A DNA stretch of 33,056 nt from Treponema sp. (GTDB taxonomy: Bacteria > Spirochaetota > Spirochaetia > Treponematales > Treponemataceae), in contig JAKSTL010000023.1 of NCBI GenBank assembly GCA_024402595.1, positions 1 through 33,056 of the forward strand. The letters are read 5' to 3'. The notes below the pieces were generated by a model. It searched no databases. It had not been told where the DNA came from and was given only the letters and a program-made list of their open reading frames with translations. Position 1 is the first letter of the stretch. Each line of letters begins with the position of its first letter. A program made the position numbers and the translations under genes. Positions 1 to 8,418 of the stretch are shown one piece after another.

Positions 1-457
1 CTTCACCTGTGTAAGAACAGAAAGCTGTTGGAATACAAAGTGTACCGTCTTTAATAAATGCATAAGAAGTTGGGTCCCATGCTGTATAACCACGGGCTTC
101 GAAAGTTGCACGAATACCACCACTTGGGAAAGAAGAAGCATCTGGTTCACCCTGAACAAGTTCTTTTCCAGAGAATTCCATGATGATTCCGCCGTCTTTT
201 GTTGGCTGGATGAATGCATCGTGTTTTTCTGCTGTAACTCCAGTTAATGGCTGGAACCAGTGTGTAAAGTGGGTAGCTCCTTTTTCAATAGCCCAATCTT
301 TCATAGCATTTGCTACGATGTTTGCTACAGAAGGATCAAGCTTTTCGCCGCCTTCGATTGTTTTCATCAACTGTTTGTAGGTTTCTTTTGGAAGACGAGC
401 CTTCATTGTTGATTCATTGAATACGTTTTCACCAAAAATTGCAGTAACCTTATCCAT
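1..457 (-). CDS. glnN: Glutamine synthetase type III, N-terminal part (runs off the window)
   Basis: Reading the minus strand from the ATG at 455-457 gives about 152 residues, starting [15 protein letters not shown], with the type III glutamine synthetase blocks [37 protein letters not shown]-like text and [13 protein letters not shown]. Type III enzymes are about 700 residues and make glutamine from glutamate, ammonia and ATP in the cytoplasm, so only the first fifth is present. AAAGGAG at 464-470 is a good ribosome binding site about 6 bases before the start. The gene has a long leader (458-671) with two tandem terminator hairpins, each overlapped by an ANTAR-type hexaloop hairpin. Catalytic residues lie outside the window. 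A type I synthetase is also present at 6636, so the organism has at least two. Confidence 0.93.
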   Translation of the reverse strand, partial: MDKVTAIFGENVFNESTMKARLPKETYKQLMKTIEGGEKLDPSVANIVANAMKDWAIEKGATHFTHWFQPLTGVTAEKHDAFIQPTKDGGIIMEFSGKELVQGEPDASSFPSGGIRATFEARGYTAWDPTSYAFIKDGTLCIPTAFCSYTGE

Positions 458-493
458 AGATAACTCCTTTTATGATTTACACTAATAAAACAA

Positions 494-560
494 AATGGCG
501 CCGTAATAACTCCAAAGATATTCTTAGAAATATTCTCAGAACTAATACGACGCCATTGTC
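494..560 (-). promoter_or_regulatory. glnN leader: second hexaloop hairpin and intrinsic terminator 2
   Basis: A second copy of the same arrangement. GAC-AATGGC-GTC (549-560) is a short 3-bp hairpin whose loop again has A1 and G4. It overlaps the 5' arm of a 12-bp stem (546-557 pairing with 494-505, one G-U pair), followed by TTTTGTTTTATT. The small hairpin is marginal by itself, but its loop differs from that of copy 1 by one base and its placement is identical. The glnN message thus appears to cross two regulated stop points. Confidence 0.5.
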
Positions 561-586
561 TGTATGTACTAATTTAAAACAAAAAA

Positions 587-630
587 GTCGCAGGAATACC
601 GTTACCGATGTTTCTGCGACCCCATTGTCG
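587..630 (-). promoter_or_regulatory. glnN leader: ANTAR-type hexaloop hairpin overlapping intrinsic terminator 1
   Basis: In minus-strand RNA, CGAC-AATGGG-GTCG (617-630) forms a 4-bp stem with a six-base loop that has A at position 1 and G at position 4, the recognition signature of ANTAR-domain antiterminators. Its 3' arm GTCG is also the start of a terminator stem, GTCGCAG (614-620) pairing with CTGCGAC (587-593), extended by GAA/TTC-type pairs, followed by TTTTTTGTTTT (576-586). The two structures are mutually exclusive. Base pairing is seen directly; ANTAR control is inferred from the loop and from the ANTAR gene at 7831. Confidence 0.6.
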
Positions 631-642
631 TTTGTTATTTTG

Positions 643-671
643 TTTATACAGTTTATACGAAAAACTGTCAA
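643..671 (-). promoter_or_regulatory. Predicted sigma-70 promoter of glnN
   Basis: On the minus strand, TTGACA (666-671), a 17-base spacer and TATAAA (643-648). The start of transcription is predicted near 636, only a few bases before the first small hairpin of the leader. The spacer holds an inverted repeat CAGTTT/AAACTG that could be a protein-binding site. The promoter lies downstream of the codirectional purA stop, so some readthrough from purA is possible. Confidence 0.65.
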
Positions 672-775
672 GTGGTTTTTACTATTTATTGCTGTTTGCA
701 TTTTTCAAAACGAATTTTAAATCCAATGAAAGTTGAAACAGCAATTATTACAAAAAATTACAAAAACTGAAGCTT

Positions 776-2002
776 TTATTTTGTCCAAGGATTCTGGCGG
801 ATGAATGTATCATCTCGTTCATATCCAACAGAAACGATTGTAACAGGTGTTTCTGTGTATTCTTCAATAAAGTTGATATAATCCTTTGCCTGCTGTGGAA
901 GTTCTTCGTAAGAACGGCAGTTTTTGAGTTCTTTTTTCCATCCAGCGAACTTCTTGAGGATAGGTTTTGCAGCTTCCATTTCTTTTACATTTGCAGGGAA
1001 ATCTGTAACCTCTTTTCCGTTGATGTCGTAAGCAACACAAGCTTCAATCTGATCCATTGCATCGTAAATATCAAGATGTGTAAGAACAAGACCGTCCAAT
1101 GAGTTTACACGACAAGCATAACGCAATGCAACCAAGTCGAGGTAACCACAACGACGAGCACGACCTGTTGTTACACCATATTCACGACCTGTATCGCGAA
1201 CATACTGACAAAGTTCCCCTTCACTTTCGTTGTTGAACTCTGTTGGCATTGGACCATTTCCAACACGAGTCTGATAAGCTTTGAATACACCAACAATCTT
1301 ATCCAAATCGTGAGGACCAATTCCACAACCTGTAGAAGCACCAGCAGCACAAGAAGCACCAGAACTTACATAAGGATATGTACCACTATCAATATCGAGC
1401 ATTGCACCCTGAGCACCTTCAAAAAGGATATTTTCTCCTTTTACTTTGTGCATTTCAGCAGCCATATTTACGCGCATACTAATAAGGATGTCTCTATATT
1501 TATCAAGATATGCTTTATCTTCGCCTTCAAACTCAGCCATTTTTTCTGGCCAATCCAAGTCGGCAAGACGAACACCGTCACGATGAGCTTTTTCTGCATA
1601 AGCAATTCCCATACCGCGACCTGTAGTTCCAATTGGTCGTTTTCGAGCAGCATCTCTGTCTTTATCCATCTGACGATAGCATGGCAAAATCAACTGAGCT
1701 CTATCAGAAATGAAAACACGACCTTCCCAGTTAATTCCATTGTCCTTAAGCATCTTTAATTCGTCAAAGAAAGCTTCAACATCGATAACCATTCCTGAAC
1801 CAAGGAAAACCTTTTTATCAGCATAAAGAATGCCAGATGGAACCTGATGAAGAGCGTACTGCTTTCCATCAACTACAATTGTGTGACCTGCATTTGGTCC
1901 GCCAGCATAGCGAACAACATATTTTGCATCCTCAGCAAGATAATCTACAATCTTACCTTTTCCTTCATCACCCCACTGGGCTCCAATTACTACTACGTTC
2001 AT
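776..2002 (-). CDS. purA: Adenylosuccinate synthetase
   Basis: This 408-residue protein catalyses the GTP-dependent joining of IMP and aspartate, the first committed step to AMP. The phosphate-binding loop is at the N-terminus (GAQWGDEGKGKIVD, residues 7-20), followed by GGPNAGHTIVV, the IMP-contacting PIGTTGRGMGIAYAEK and YPYVSSGASCAAGASTG. The C-terminal part holds GVTTGRARRCGYLD. It is slightly shorter than the usual 425-430 residues but complete. The ATG at 2002 is preceded by AAAGAGG. It lies 155 bases downstream of dapL on the same strand. No terminator or hexaloop hairpin was seen in its own leader; the first strong terminators after its stop are those in the glnN leader. Confidence 0.97.
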   Translation of the reverse strand: MNVVVIGAQWGDEGKGKIVDYLAEDAKYVVRYAGGPNAGHTIVVDGKQYALHQVPSGILYADKKVFLGSGMVIDVEAFFDELKMLKDNGINWEGRVFISDRAQLILPCYRQMDKDRDAARKRPIGTTGRGMGIAYAEKAHRDGVRLADLDWPEKMAEFEGEDKAYLDKYRDILISMRVNMAAEMHKVKGENILFEGAQGAMLDIDSGTYPYVSSGASCAAGASTGCGIGPHDLDKIVGVFKAYQTRVGNGPMPTEFNNESEGELCQYVRDTGREYGVTTGRARRCGYLDLVALRYACRVNSLDGLVLTHLDIYDAMDQIEACVAYDINGKEVTDFPANVKEMEAAKPILKKFAGWKKELKNCRSYEELPQQAKDYINFIEEYTETPVTIVSVGYERDDTFIRQNPWTK

Positions 2003-2157
2003 TTTTAACCTCTTTATTTGCTGGAAAAAAATCCTCTATAGTTTTACTACTTTATAGCGATTTATACAATAAATCCGAACACAAATCTAAATATAATTCT
2101 AAAGATAAATTGTAAGATAAACCGCTAAAGTTTCGCTAAAATAAAATCAAAATCTTT

Positions 2158-3357
2158 TTATTTTCCGTATGCGTTCTTAATTCGTTCTACAGCTTCAATT
2201 GTGCGTTCCTTGTTACCAAAAGCTGTTAAACGCAAGAAACCTTCACCTGCTGCACCAAAACCACTACCTGGAGTTCCAACTACATGGCATTTGTCCAAAA
2301 GTTCATCAAAGAATGACCATGATGTATAACCTTCTGGAACTTTAAACCAGATATATGGTGAATAAATACCGCCATAGCATTTGAAACCAGCTGCAGTAAG
2401 TCCGTCAAAAATAATTTTTGCATTTTCGCGGTAATAATCAAGATTTTCACGAATCTGCTTCTGTCCAATTTCTGAATAAATGGCTTCTGCGGCACGCTGT
2501 GTAACATAAGAAACACCATTAAACTTTGTAGACTGACGACGGAACCACAAAGCATTCAATTCAGTTCCATCAAAAACTAATTCGTGAGGAACAACTGTAT
2601 ATCCACAACGAACACCAGTAAAGCCCGCAGTTTTAGAGAAAGAGCGAAGTTCAATAGCACAAGTTCGTGCACCTTCAATTTCGTAAATCGATTTTGGAAT
2701 TGAATTATCTGTAATAAAAGCTTCATAAGCGGCATCAAACAAAATTACTGAATGATGAGCGTTTGCATAATCAACCCATTCTTTAAGCTGTTCTCTAGTA
2801 GCCACAGAACCAGTTGGATTGTTTGGGAAGCACAGGTAAATAATATCAGGAACTTCAGCATCTGGAGCTGGAATAGCAGGCATAAAACCATTTTCTTCTG
2901 TACAAGGCATAATGATAATGTTTTCTTTGCGACCATACATAATATTTGTATCCATATAAACTGGATAAACAGGATCACAAATTGCAACCTTGTTATCTAC
3001 AGCAAAAATATCGCCAATATTTCCACAATCAGATTTTGCACCGTCAGAAAGGAAGATTTCGCTCTTATCCATTTTAATTCCACGATCTGTAAAATCGTAT
3101 TTCAAAATCTTTTCAATAATAAAATCATAACCAGTCTCTGGTGGATAACCACGGAAAGTTTTTTCATCAGCCAATTCATCAACAGCTTTATGCATTGCTT
3201 CAATTACAACTGGTGCCAAAGGTTTTGTAACATCACCAATTGAAAGTTTAATAACATCAGCGTCTGGATGTGCTGCCTGATATTCCCGCTGTTTCTTTCC
3301 AACAGTAGAAAACAAATAATTTGCTTCAAGCTCTAAAAAGTGCTTATTGATTTTCAT
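2158..3357 (-). CDS. dapL: LL-diaminopimelate aminotransferase
   Basis: DapL is a PLP-dependent class I/II aminotransferase that turns tetrahydrodipicolinate directly into LL-diaminopimelate with glutamate as donor, for lysine and peptidoglycan. The 399-residue protein begins [17 protein letters not shown], contains [12 protein letters not shown], a YPVYMDTN block, the CFPNNPTGS motif and the PLP lysine in [15 protein letters not shown] (Lys near residue 240), and ends with [13 protein letters not shown] chose the ATG at 3357 because GGCGGGG lies 6 bases upstream; an in-frame TTG at 3372 would cut into that site. The enzyme is typical of spirochaetes, chlamydiae and plants. Confidence 0.96.
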   Translation of the reverse strand: MKINKHFLELEANYLFSTVGKKQREYQAAHPDADVIKLSIGDVTKPLAPVVIEAMHKAVDELADEKTFRGYPPETGYDFIIEKILKYDFTDRGIKMDKSEIFLSDGAKSDCGNIGDIFAVDNKVAICDPVYPVYMDTNIMYGRKENIIIMPCTEENGFMPAIPAPDAEVPDIIYLCFPNNPTGSVATREQLKEWVDYANAHHSVILFDAAYEAFITDNSIPKSIYEIEGARTCAIELRSFSKTAGFTGVRCGYTVVPHELVFDGTELNALWFRRQSTKFNGVSYVTQRAAEAIYSEIGQKQIRENLDYYRENAKIIFDGLTAAGFKCYGGIYSPYIWFKVPEGYTSWSFFDELLDKCHVVGTPGSGFGAAGEGFLRLTAFGNKERTIEAVERIKNAYGK

Positions 3358-3404
3358 ATCATACCCCGCCAAAAATGCAATAATAATGCAACAATATAGA
3401 GATA

Positions 3405-3433
3405 ATTTAACTTGCTTATAAAACTAATGTCAA
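3405..3433 (-). promoter_or_regulatory. Predicted promoter of dapL
   Basis: Minus-strand TTGACA (3428-3433), 17 bases, then TTAAAT (3405-3410). It would give a leader of about 45 bases before the ATG at 3357. Confidence 0.5.
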
Positions 3434-3457
3434 TGACATAAAGAAAAATATAGATAA

Positions 3458-3572
3458 TTCAAAAGGGGAAAGTCGCTTTTGGCTCCTTGGCCTTCCCCTC
3501 GCTCCAGCCAACAAAGTTGTCTTCCGCTACCCCTTCCAGCGGAACACATTTCCGCAACGCCTTTGATGATTT
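3458..3572. repeat. Dispersed GC-rich mosaic repeat, copy A, in a 315-bp gene-free gap
   Basis: Within the dapL-lipoprotein gap (3358-3672) a GC-richer block reads GGGGAAAG...GGCCTTCCCCTC...TTCCGCTACCCCTT. The same words, in the same order, occur at 16944-17057, and part of them near 19461-19517. The arms GGGGAA and TTCCCC allow a hairpin. No protein-coding potential was seen. It is probably a non-autonomous dispersed repeat of this genome. Confidence 0.5.
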
Positions 3573-3623
3573 ATTTTCTTGAAATAATATTTTGTTATAA
3601 TGATGTATCACTCATTCTATTTG

Positions 3624-3650
3624 TTGACACCTATTTCCTTTTCATATTAC
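3624..3650 (+). promoter_or_regulatory. Possible promoter of the glycine-rich lipoprotein gene
   Basis: TTGACA (3624-3629) and TATTAC (3645-3650) are 15 bases apart, short for sigma-70. A TATAAT-like element also lies upstream near 3596. The ribosome binding site AGGAG (3659-3663) precedes the ATG at 3673. Confidence 0.3.
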
Positions 3651-3672
3651 AAGAAAACAGGAGATACTTATT

Positions 3673-6396
3673 ATGAAAAACAAAAATAGTATTATTACTA
3701 AAAATTTATTATTATCTTTTTTCTTAGTAATTCTATTATTTCCAAGTTGTAAAACTGAAAATTCATCAAAACCTACAATTATTTGTGATTCTTATTTCTG
3801 GGGACACTGGGTTCGTATGGACAATGGGAAACAATACGAAATACTAGAAGATAAAATCCTTTTTGAAAATTCTGAATATGCAATTATTTCATCAAACAAA
3901 ACTGAAATTAAAGCAGCTGGTCTCGGAAAGTTTCAGAAAGAATCAGACAGAATAATAATAAATAACAATATTCCATATTTTAGAGATGGCGGTGCAAATC
4001 TTGAATATTCCCTTAAATTTGTAGGTTTTGCAAATGATTATGGTAGAATCTCAGCATCTGGAATTAAAGGAAAAGCAACATCTACAAAGTATAAAAGTTA
4101 CGAACAATTAAGTGAAAGTAATCCTGAAGGAATAATCACTTTTAATGCTCCGTCTCCAGAAGATATTCAAACTGTAACAATAGAAAATGGGAGTGAATTG
4201 ATTGTAGTTCCAGGCTTACAAATTATTAATAATGGAGATTCTCTTGGAACAGTTGCACTGGTAAACAAAAACGACTACAACCTTAAAATTACTGGTACCA
4301 TTAGTGAAAATCAAAAAAACGACAGATATCTTTATTGTAACAAAGAATACATAATGGATCTTAAAATTACAAACATAAGTAAAAACCCATGTAAATCTGC
4401 AGTTTGTTCTATTACCTCATTATCTCCAAATCTTACAATCTCAACAAACGAAAATCTATCAGGTTCACTCGATGTTTTCCAAATTCCAACAATGAAGGAA
4501 GGTGCCACATTTAATATACAATTATCAATAGAATGCAACGAAATTACAGAGCCATATATCAATACAGGTATCAAAATCACCATATTAGATAATAAAGGAA
4601 GACAATGGGAAGATTTTGTTCCATTGAGATTTTACAAAGGGTTAATTCCTGTAACAATTTCTGCAAGAAGCACACTGGAAAATCCGAGAGCTCAACTTAA
4701 TGGATTCATAATTTATCCTGATGGAAACAATCAGTTCTTTACTGTGAAAAACTATAGTTCTAAAACCTTAATGGTTCCATCGTTTACAAATACAGAAAAA
4801 TATATACTTGTATTTAGTGGCGCTGAAACAAATCAAACCCTTTCAGATAGTACAGAGATGTACTATTCAGTTGCACCTGGAATATCTACAGCAAAAGAAA
4901 TAGATATGTCTGAATTTAACTCTATTGAGAAAATGTATGAATGCATTACCTTTGGAGGAAATAATCACACAGAATACACAGCCTTCAATGTAGATGAACC
5001 TTTTATTGGTTATTTGGAAGATGGAGAAATAGATTTTTTTCAATTCTCTTCCTATTCTAATGAATACTATAGCCCAGAAGTTCTAAGAGAATTTGAGTTC
5101 CTAGACAATGATAAGTTTATCTCTTATGAAAATGATACTAAAACCCTCACTTTTGATTTTTCAAGTGAAAATGTAAAAAACATCGCAGAATCGCTTAAAC
5201 AATATAATGAATATCGCGATGGTGTTTTAAATATACCAGAACAAATAGAGGAGAGAAAAATTGAAACTATTGTTTTTAAAGGAAATCAGAAGACTTTCAA
5301 TGATTTATGTATAAAATTAAATGATTGGTCTACAACTTCCACCGCAACAATTATTTTTAATAATTTCTCCTTTAGTTCATCTGCAAATAAACCTTTAATT
5401 GAAGCTTCTAATAATCTTACAATTAAGTATTTCGGTCAAAATAGATTAACATCATTAACTCGGAACCAGATTGAATTAATTAGTAATCCTAACTTCAAAA
5501 TCGAAATTAAGGCAAATAATAATAGTTCATTTATAATAAAACCAAATACGCCTACAAGTTCTACCGACGGTTCAATCGGAATTGTAGCTAAAGAGGTTAT
5601 AATTGATGGTGGTAATTTTACAATTGAAGGAGCTGATGGAGCCAATAATTCAGGTGGAAACGGTTCTTCTGGTATAAAAGCAGATAAGACTATATTTAAA
5701 AACAGAACAGTTGTAAATATTACAGCCGGAGCTGGAGCTACTGGAAGATATTTCTCTTATTCAAATGGTAGAAAAGGTGGTGATGGTGGTTACGGAATTA
5801 GTGGTGATGTTTCTGTTGAATCAGGTGAAATAATTATAACTGGAGGGAATGGTGGAAATGGTTCTGATGGTGCACACGGAGATAATGGATCCACTGGAAG
5901 AAACAGAGACGTTTGGAACTTTATGACTTGGAACACTGCTGAAAATGGAAGTAATGGAACAGATGGTTTTTCAGGTGGAAATGGTGGAAATGGTGGAAGC
6001 GCCATTGTTGGGAATCTTGAAATGCTTGTTGGCAGTATTACTTTATCTGGCGGCGATGGAGGAAAAGGCGGTACTGGTGGAAATGGAGGTGACGGGGGAC
6101 AAGGTGGCGAAGATTCTGCAATAGAATGGTTTGGAAAACATGGCAGCGGTAATGGTGGCGATGGTGGAAAAGCAGGCGATGGTGGTAAAGGTGGAGATGG
6201 AGCTAACTCCATAACAGGAGATTTTGATACTTCCAGACAAAATATTGAACGACATTTCGGAGAAAGCGGTTCTGGAGGTAGTGCTGGTATAAGAGGTAAT
6301 CGTGGAAGCCCTGGTGAAAGTGGAGATAGAGGAAGGTGGGGAGAATATGGTAAACCAGGTATTGATGGAGAACGAGGCCAATCTGGAACTAAATAA
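3673..6396 (+). CDS. Large lipoprotein with a glycine-rich, collagen-like C-terminal region
   Basis: This 907-residue protein has a lysine-rich start, a hydrophobic stretch and LLFPSC, a spirochaete-type lipobox with lipidated Cys near residue 26, so it is predicted to be exported and membrane-anchored. Residues about 35-440 match the N-terminal module of the lipoprotein at 19530-23972 (shared blocks CDSYFWG, WVRMDNGKQYE, IIYPDGNNQFF, DSTEMYYSVA). Residues about 500-630 are unassigned. From about residue 630 to the end the chain is dominated by Gly-Gly-Asn/Asp/Lys/Ser repeats (for example GGDGGKGGTGGNGGDGGQGG), ending in a Gly-X-X tail. AGGAG precedes the ATG. Function is unknown; the repeats suggest an extended surface fibre or spacer. 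Confidence 0.85.
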   Translation: MKNKNSIITKNLLLSFFLVILLFPSCKTENSSKPTIICDSYFWGHWVRMDNGKQYEILEDKILFENSEYAIISSNKTEIKAAGLGKFQKESDRIIINNNIPYFRDGGANLEYSLKFVGFANDYGRISASGIKGKATSTKYKSYEQLSESNPEGIITFNAPSPEDIQTVTIENGSELIVVPGLQIINNGDSLGTVALVNKNDYNLKITGTISENQKNDRYLYCNKEYIMDLKITNISKNPCKSAVCSITSLSPNLTISTNENLSGSLDVFQIPTMKEGATFNIQLSIECNEITEPYINTGIKITILDNKGRQWEDFVPLRFYKGLIPVTISARSTLENPRAQLNGFIIYPDGNNQFFTVKNYSSKTLMVPSFTNTEKYILVFSGAETNQTLSDSTEMYYSVAPGISTAKEIDMSEFNSIEKMYECITFGGNNHTEYTAFNVDEPFIGYLEDGEIDFFQFSSYSNEYYSPEVLREFEFLDNDKFISYENDTKTLTFDFSSENVKNIAESLKQYNEYRDGVLNIPEQIEERKIETIVFKGNQKTFNDLCIKLNDWSTTSTATIIFNNFSFSSSANKPLIEASNNLTIKYFGQNRLTSLTRNQIELISNPNFKIEIKANNNSSFIIKPNTPTSSTDGSIGIVAKEVIIDGGNFTIEGADGANNSGGNGSSGIKADKTIFKNRTVVNITAGAGATGRYFSYSNGRKGGDGGYGISGDVSVESGEIIITGGNGGNGSDGAHGDNGSTGRNRDVWNFMTWNTAENGSNGTDGFSGGNGGNGGSAIVGNLEMLVGSITLSGGDGGKGGTGGNGGDGGQGGEDSAIEWFGKHGSGNGGDGGKAGDGGKGGDGANSITGDFDTSRQNIERHFGESGSGGSAGIRGNRGSPGESGDRGRWGEYGKPGIDGERGQSGTK

Positions 6397-6499
6397 GCCG
6401 TATAATTTCCTTCACACTTAGTTTTCAGTTTTAATTAAAATGATTATGTTATACTACTAATTTATGATTGGTACTTACTATCTCTTCCACCAAAATCAT

Positions 6500-6529
6500 T
6501 TGACAAAGACATAATAATTATATTATCCT
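6500..6529 (+). promoter_or_regulatory. Predicted promoter of the glutamine synthetase-ANTAR operon
   Basis: TTGACA (6500-6505), then 18 bases and TATCCT (6524-6529), or 17 bases and TTATCC. Transcription would begin near 6536, immediately before the small hairpin at 6537, the same close spacing seen in the glnN, gltD and purF leaders. Confidence 0.5.
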
Positions 6530-6536
6530 TTATTTT

Positions 6537-6598
6537 ATGAGCAAAGGCGTTCATTCGACTATCTGAAAATTTCGGAAAAATAAAATGAGCGCCTTTTT
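6537..6598 (+). promoter_or_regulatory. Operon leader: ANTAR-type hexaloop hairpin overlapping an intrinsic terminator
   Basis: ATGAGC-AAAGGC-GTTCAT (6537-6554) is a 6-bp stem (one G-U) with a six-base loop having A1 and G4. The loop and 3' arm (6543-6555) form the 5' arm of a 13-bp terminator stem with AATGAGCGCCTTT (6584-6596, one G-U pair), followed by TTTTT. The two folds exclude each other. This is the cleanest of the four leaders and lies in front of the ANTAR gene's own operon, predicting autoregulation by antitermination. Confidence 0.7.
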
Positions 6599-6635
6599 AA
6601 ATTTTTGTTTTTTAAATGTGTTATGGGAGTAAAGG

Positions 6636-7829
6636 ATGTATTCTTATTATACCGAAAATGAAGTTCTGGATTTTGTAAATGAAGAGGATGTTAAATTTAT
6701 ACGACTGGCTTTCTTCGATTTGTCTGGAAAACAAAAAAATATTTCTATTATGGCCAATCAATTGGAACGGGCATTTCGGGACGGTATTTCCTTTGATGCT
6801 TCGGCAATTACAGGCTTTGAATCTCCTAATAAGTCCGACTTATTTCTCCATCCAGATCCATCCACACTTTCTATAATTCCGTGGCGCCCAAACACAGGCA
6901 AAGTTATCCGTCTGTTCTGTAACATTACCTACCCAGATGGCACTCCTTATGAAAAAGATTGCAGAAATCTCTTACAGAAAGTTATAAAAGAAGCCAAAAA
7001 AGAATACAACCTGCAAATGAACATTGGCTCCGAAATTGAGTTCTATCTTTTTAAATTGGACGAAAATGGCGAGCCAACAAAAACTCCATTTGATAAAGCT
7101 GGATACATGGACATCGCCCCAGAAGATAAGGGTGAAAATATTCGCCGAGAAATCTGTTTTACTTTGGAACAGATGGGCATTTCTCCAGAATCGAGTCATC
7201 ACGAAGAAGGTCCAGGACAGAATGAAATTGACTTCCACTACTCCAATCCTTTGACCGCCGCAGACAACACCGCCACCTTCAAATGGGTTGTTAGAACAAA
7301 GGCTGCCGGAAATGGACTTTACGCCGATTTTTCTGCAAAACCATTGCCATCACAGGCCGGAAGCGGAATGCACATAAATCTTTCTTGCTCAGATTCATCA
7401 AAAACACCACAGATAATTGCCGGTATTTTAAAACACATCGCCGAAATCACATACTTTTTAAATCCAACAGAATCTTCTTACGACCGATTAGGCGAATGTA
7501 AAGCTCCAAAATACATTTCCTGGGGTTATGAAAATCGTTCCACTTTAATTCGACTGCCAGCCGCCTCAAAAGACGCCCAACGAATAGAAATCCGTTCCGC
7601 AGATCCAAACTGTAATCCGTATATTTCCATAGCTTTATTACTTTACGCCGCTCTTGATGGAATTAAAAATAATCTCCAGCCACCAGCACCAGTTGAAGAA
7701 AATCTCTTTGATAATAGTCAAATTGATGAAATTATAAAAAAATATGACTTACAATCTTTACCAGACACCTTGGATATGGCAAAAGAAATAGCAGAAAACA
7801 GTCCATTTGTACGAGGAATCTTATTGTAA
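6636..7829 (+). CDS. glnA: Compact type I glutamine synthetase
   Basis: This 397-residue glutamine synthetase I family protein is shorter than the usual 440-470. Visible active-site blocks are GSEIEFYLF (metal-binding Glu residues, about 129-137), HHEEGPGQNEIDF (about 188-200), KPLPSQAGSGMHINLS (metal/ammonia-site His), YENRSTLIRLP and RIEIRSADPNCNPYIS. Much of the loss is in the segment after GSGMHINLSCS, where bulkier family members have about 20 more residues. No adenylylation-site tyrosine loop is evident. It reacts glutamate, ammonia and ATP to glutamine. GGGAG lies 8 bases before the ATG. The ANTAR gene starts 1 base after its stop. Because it is compact and coupled to a regulator, a sensory role alongside or instead of catalysis is possible (inference). 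Confidence 0.9.
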   Translation: MYSYYTENEVLDFVNEEDVKFIRLAFFDLSGKQKNISIMANQLERAFRDGISFDASAITGFESPNKSDLFLHPDPSTLSIIPWRPNTGKVIRLFCNITYPDGTPYEKDCRNLLQKVIKEAKKEYNLQMNIGSEIEFYLFKLDENGEPTKTPFDKAGYMDIAPEDKGENIRREICFTLEQMGISPESSHHEEGPGQNEIDFHYSNPLTAADNTATFKWVVRTKAAGNGLYADFSAKPLPSQAGSGMHINLSCSDSSKTPQIIAGILKHIAEITYFLNPTESSYDRLGECKAPKYISWGYENRSTLIRLPAASKDAQRIEIRSADPNCNPYISIALLLYAALDGIKNNLQPPAPVEENLFDNSQIDEIIKKYDLQSLPDTLDMAKEIAENSPFVRGILL

Positions 7830-7830
7830 A

Positions 7831-8397
7831 ATGAACTTTGATACTCATTCCGTTTTGGTTGTTACAAAAGATTCAAAACTTTCCTCATCTATAACCGCCA
7901 TGCTTATTCCGCCAATTTTTGATGTTCAGTTATCATCAGATTTTAACGAGGCACGAAGACGGTGTTCGGAACAAGTATTTAACATTGTAATTGTCGATTT
8001 TGCCGATGGTGAAGGCAGTGATTTTGCTACAGACATTTCCAGTTCTACAAGTACAATTCTGCTTTTGGTTCCGTCCCAGCATTATGAAGAAATCAGTTAT
8101 AAAGTAGAATCCTTTGGCATTTTAACAATCACCTGTCCTTTCGATCAGTTCTATTTTTACAATATGATAAAAATTGCTATAGCGGTTCAATATAAAGTAC
8201 AAGTTCTCTCCAGCCAGACAACAAAGCTTAAAGAAAAAATGGAAGAAATCCGTCTTGTAAACCGAGCAAAAATGCTTTTAATGCAGAATCTGAATATGAC
8301 GGAACAGGAATCTCACCGCTATATAGAGAAAGAAGCCATGGACCGCTGTATAAAACGAACTGCCATGGCCGGAAAAATTATCGAAACTTACAACTAA
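7831..8397 (+). CDS. ANTAR-domain antitermination regulator with a degenerate receiver domain
   Basis: The 188-residue protein has a receiver-like N-terminus (about 1-120), a coiled coil (about 125-145) and a C-terminal ANTAR three-helix domain (about 135-188: KEKMEEIRLVNRAKMLLMQN, then MTEQESHRYIEKEAMDR). ANTAR domains bind paired or single RNA hairpins with A1/G4 hexaloops and prevent transcription termination (known for EutV, NasR, AmiR). The receiver keeps an Asp in FNIVIVDFADG, but the usual acidic pair is TKD and the conserved Lys of KPF is Cys in TCPF, so phosphorylation control is doubtful. The ATG at 7831 follows the synthetase stop by 1 base, implying translational coupling. It resembles clostridial NitR beside glnA. 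A TTG at 7807 would add eight residues but is less likely. Confidence 0.9.
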   Translation: MNFDTHSVLVVTKDSKLSSSITAMLIPPIFDVQLSSDFNEARRRCSEQVFNIVIVDFADGEGSDFATDISSSTSTILLLVPSQHYEEISYKVESFGILTITCPFDQFYFYNMIKIAIAVQYKVQVLSSQTTKLKEKMEEIRLVNRAKMLLMQNLNMTEQESHRYIEKEAMDRCIKRTAMAGKIIETYN

Positions 8398-8418
8398 TTT
8401 TAATCTGACTTTATAAAA

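Noticed and set aside
2003-2157. A possible hexaloop-terminator leader before purA.
   Set aside because: No A1/G4 hairpin or overlapping terminator could be found in this gap.
5790-6381. Long minus-strand open frames opposite the glycine-rich region.
   Set aside because: They are proline/serine-rich mirror images of Gly codons with no ribosome binding site; they are shadows of the lipoprotein gene.
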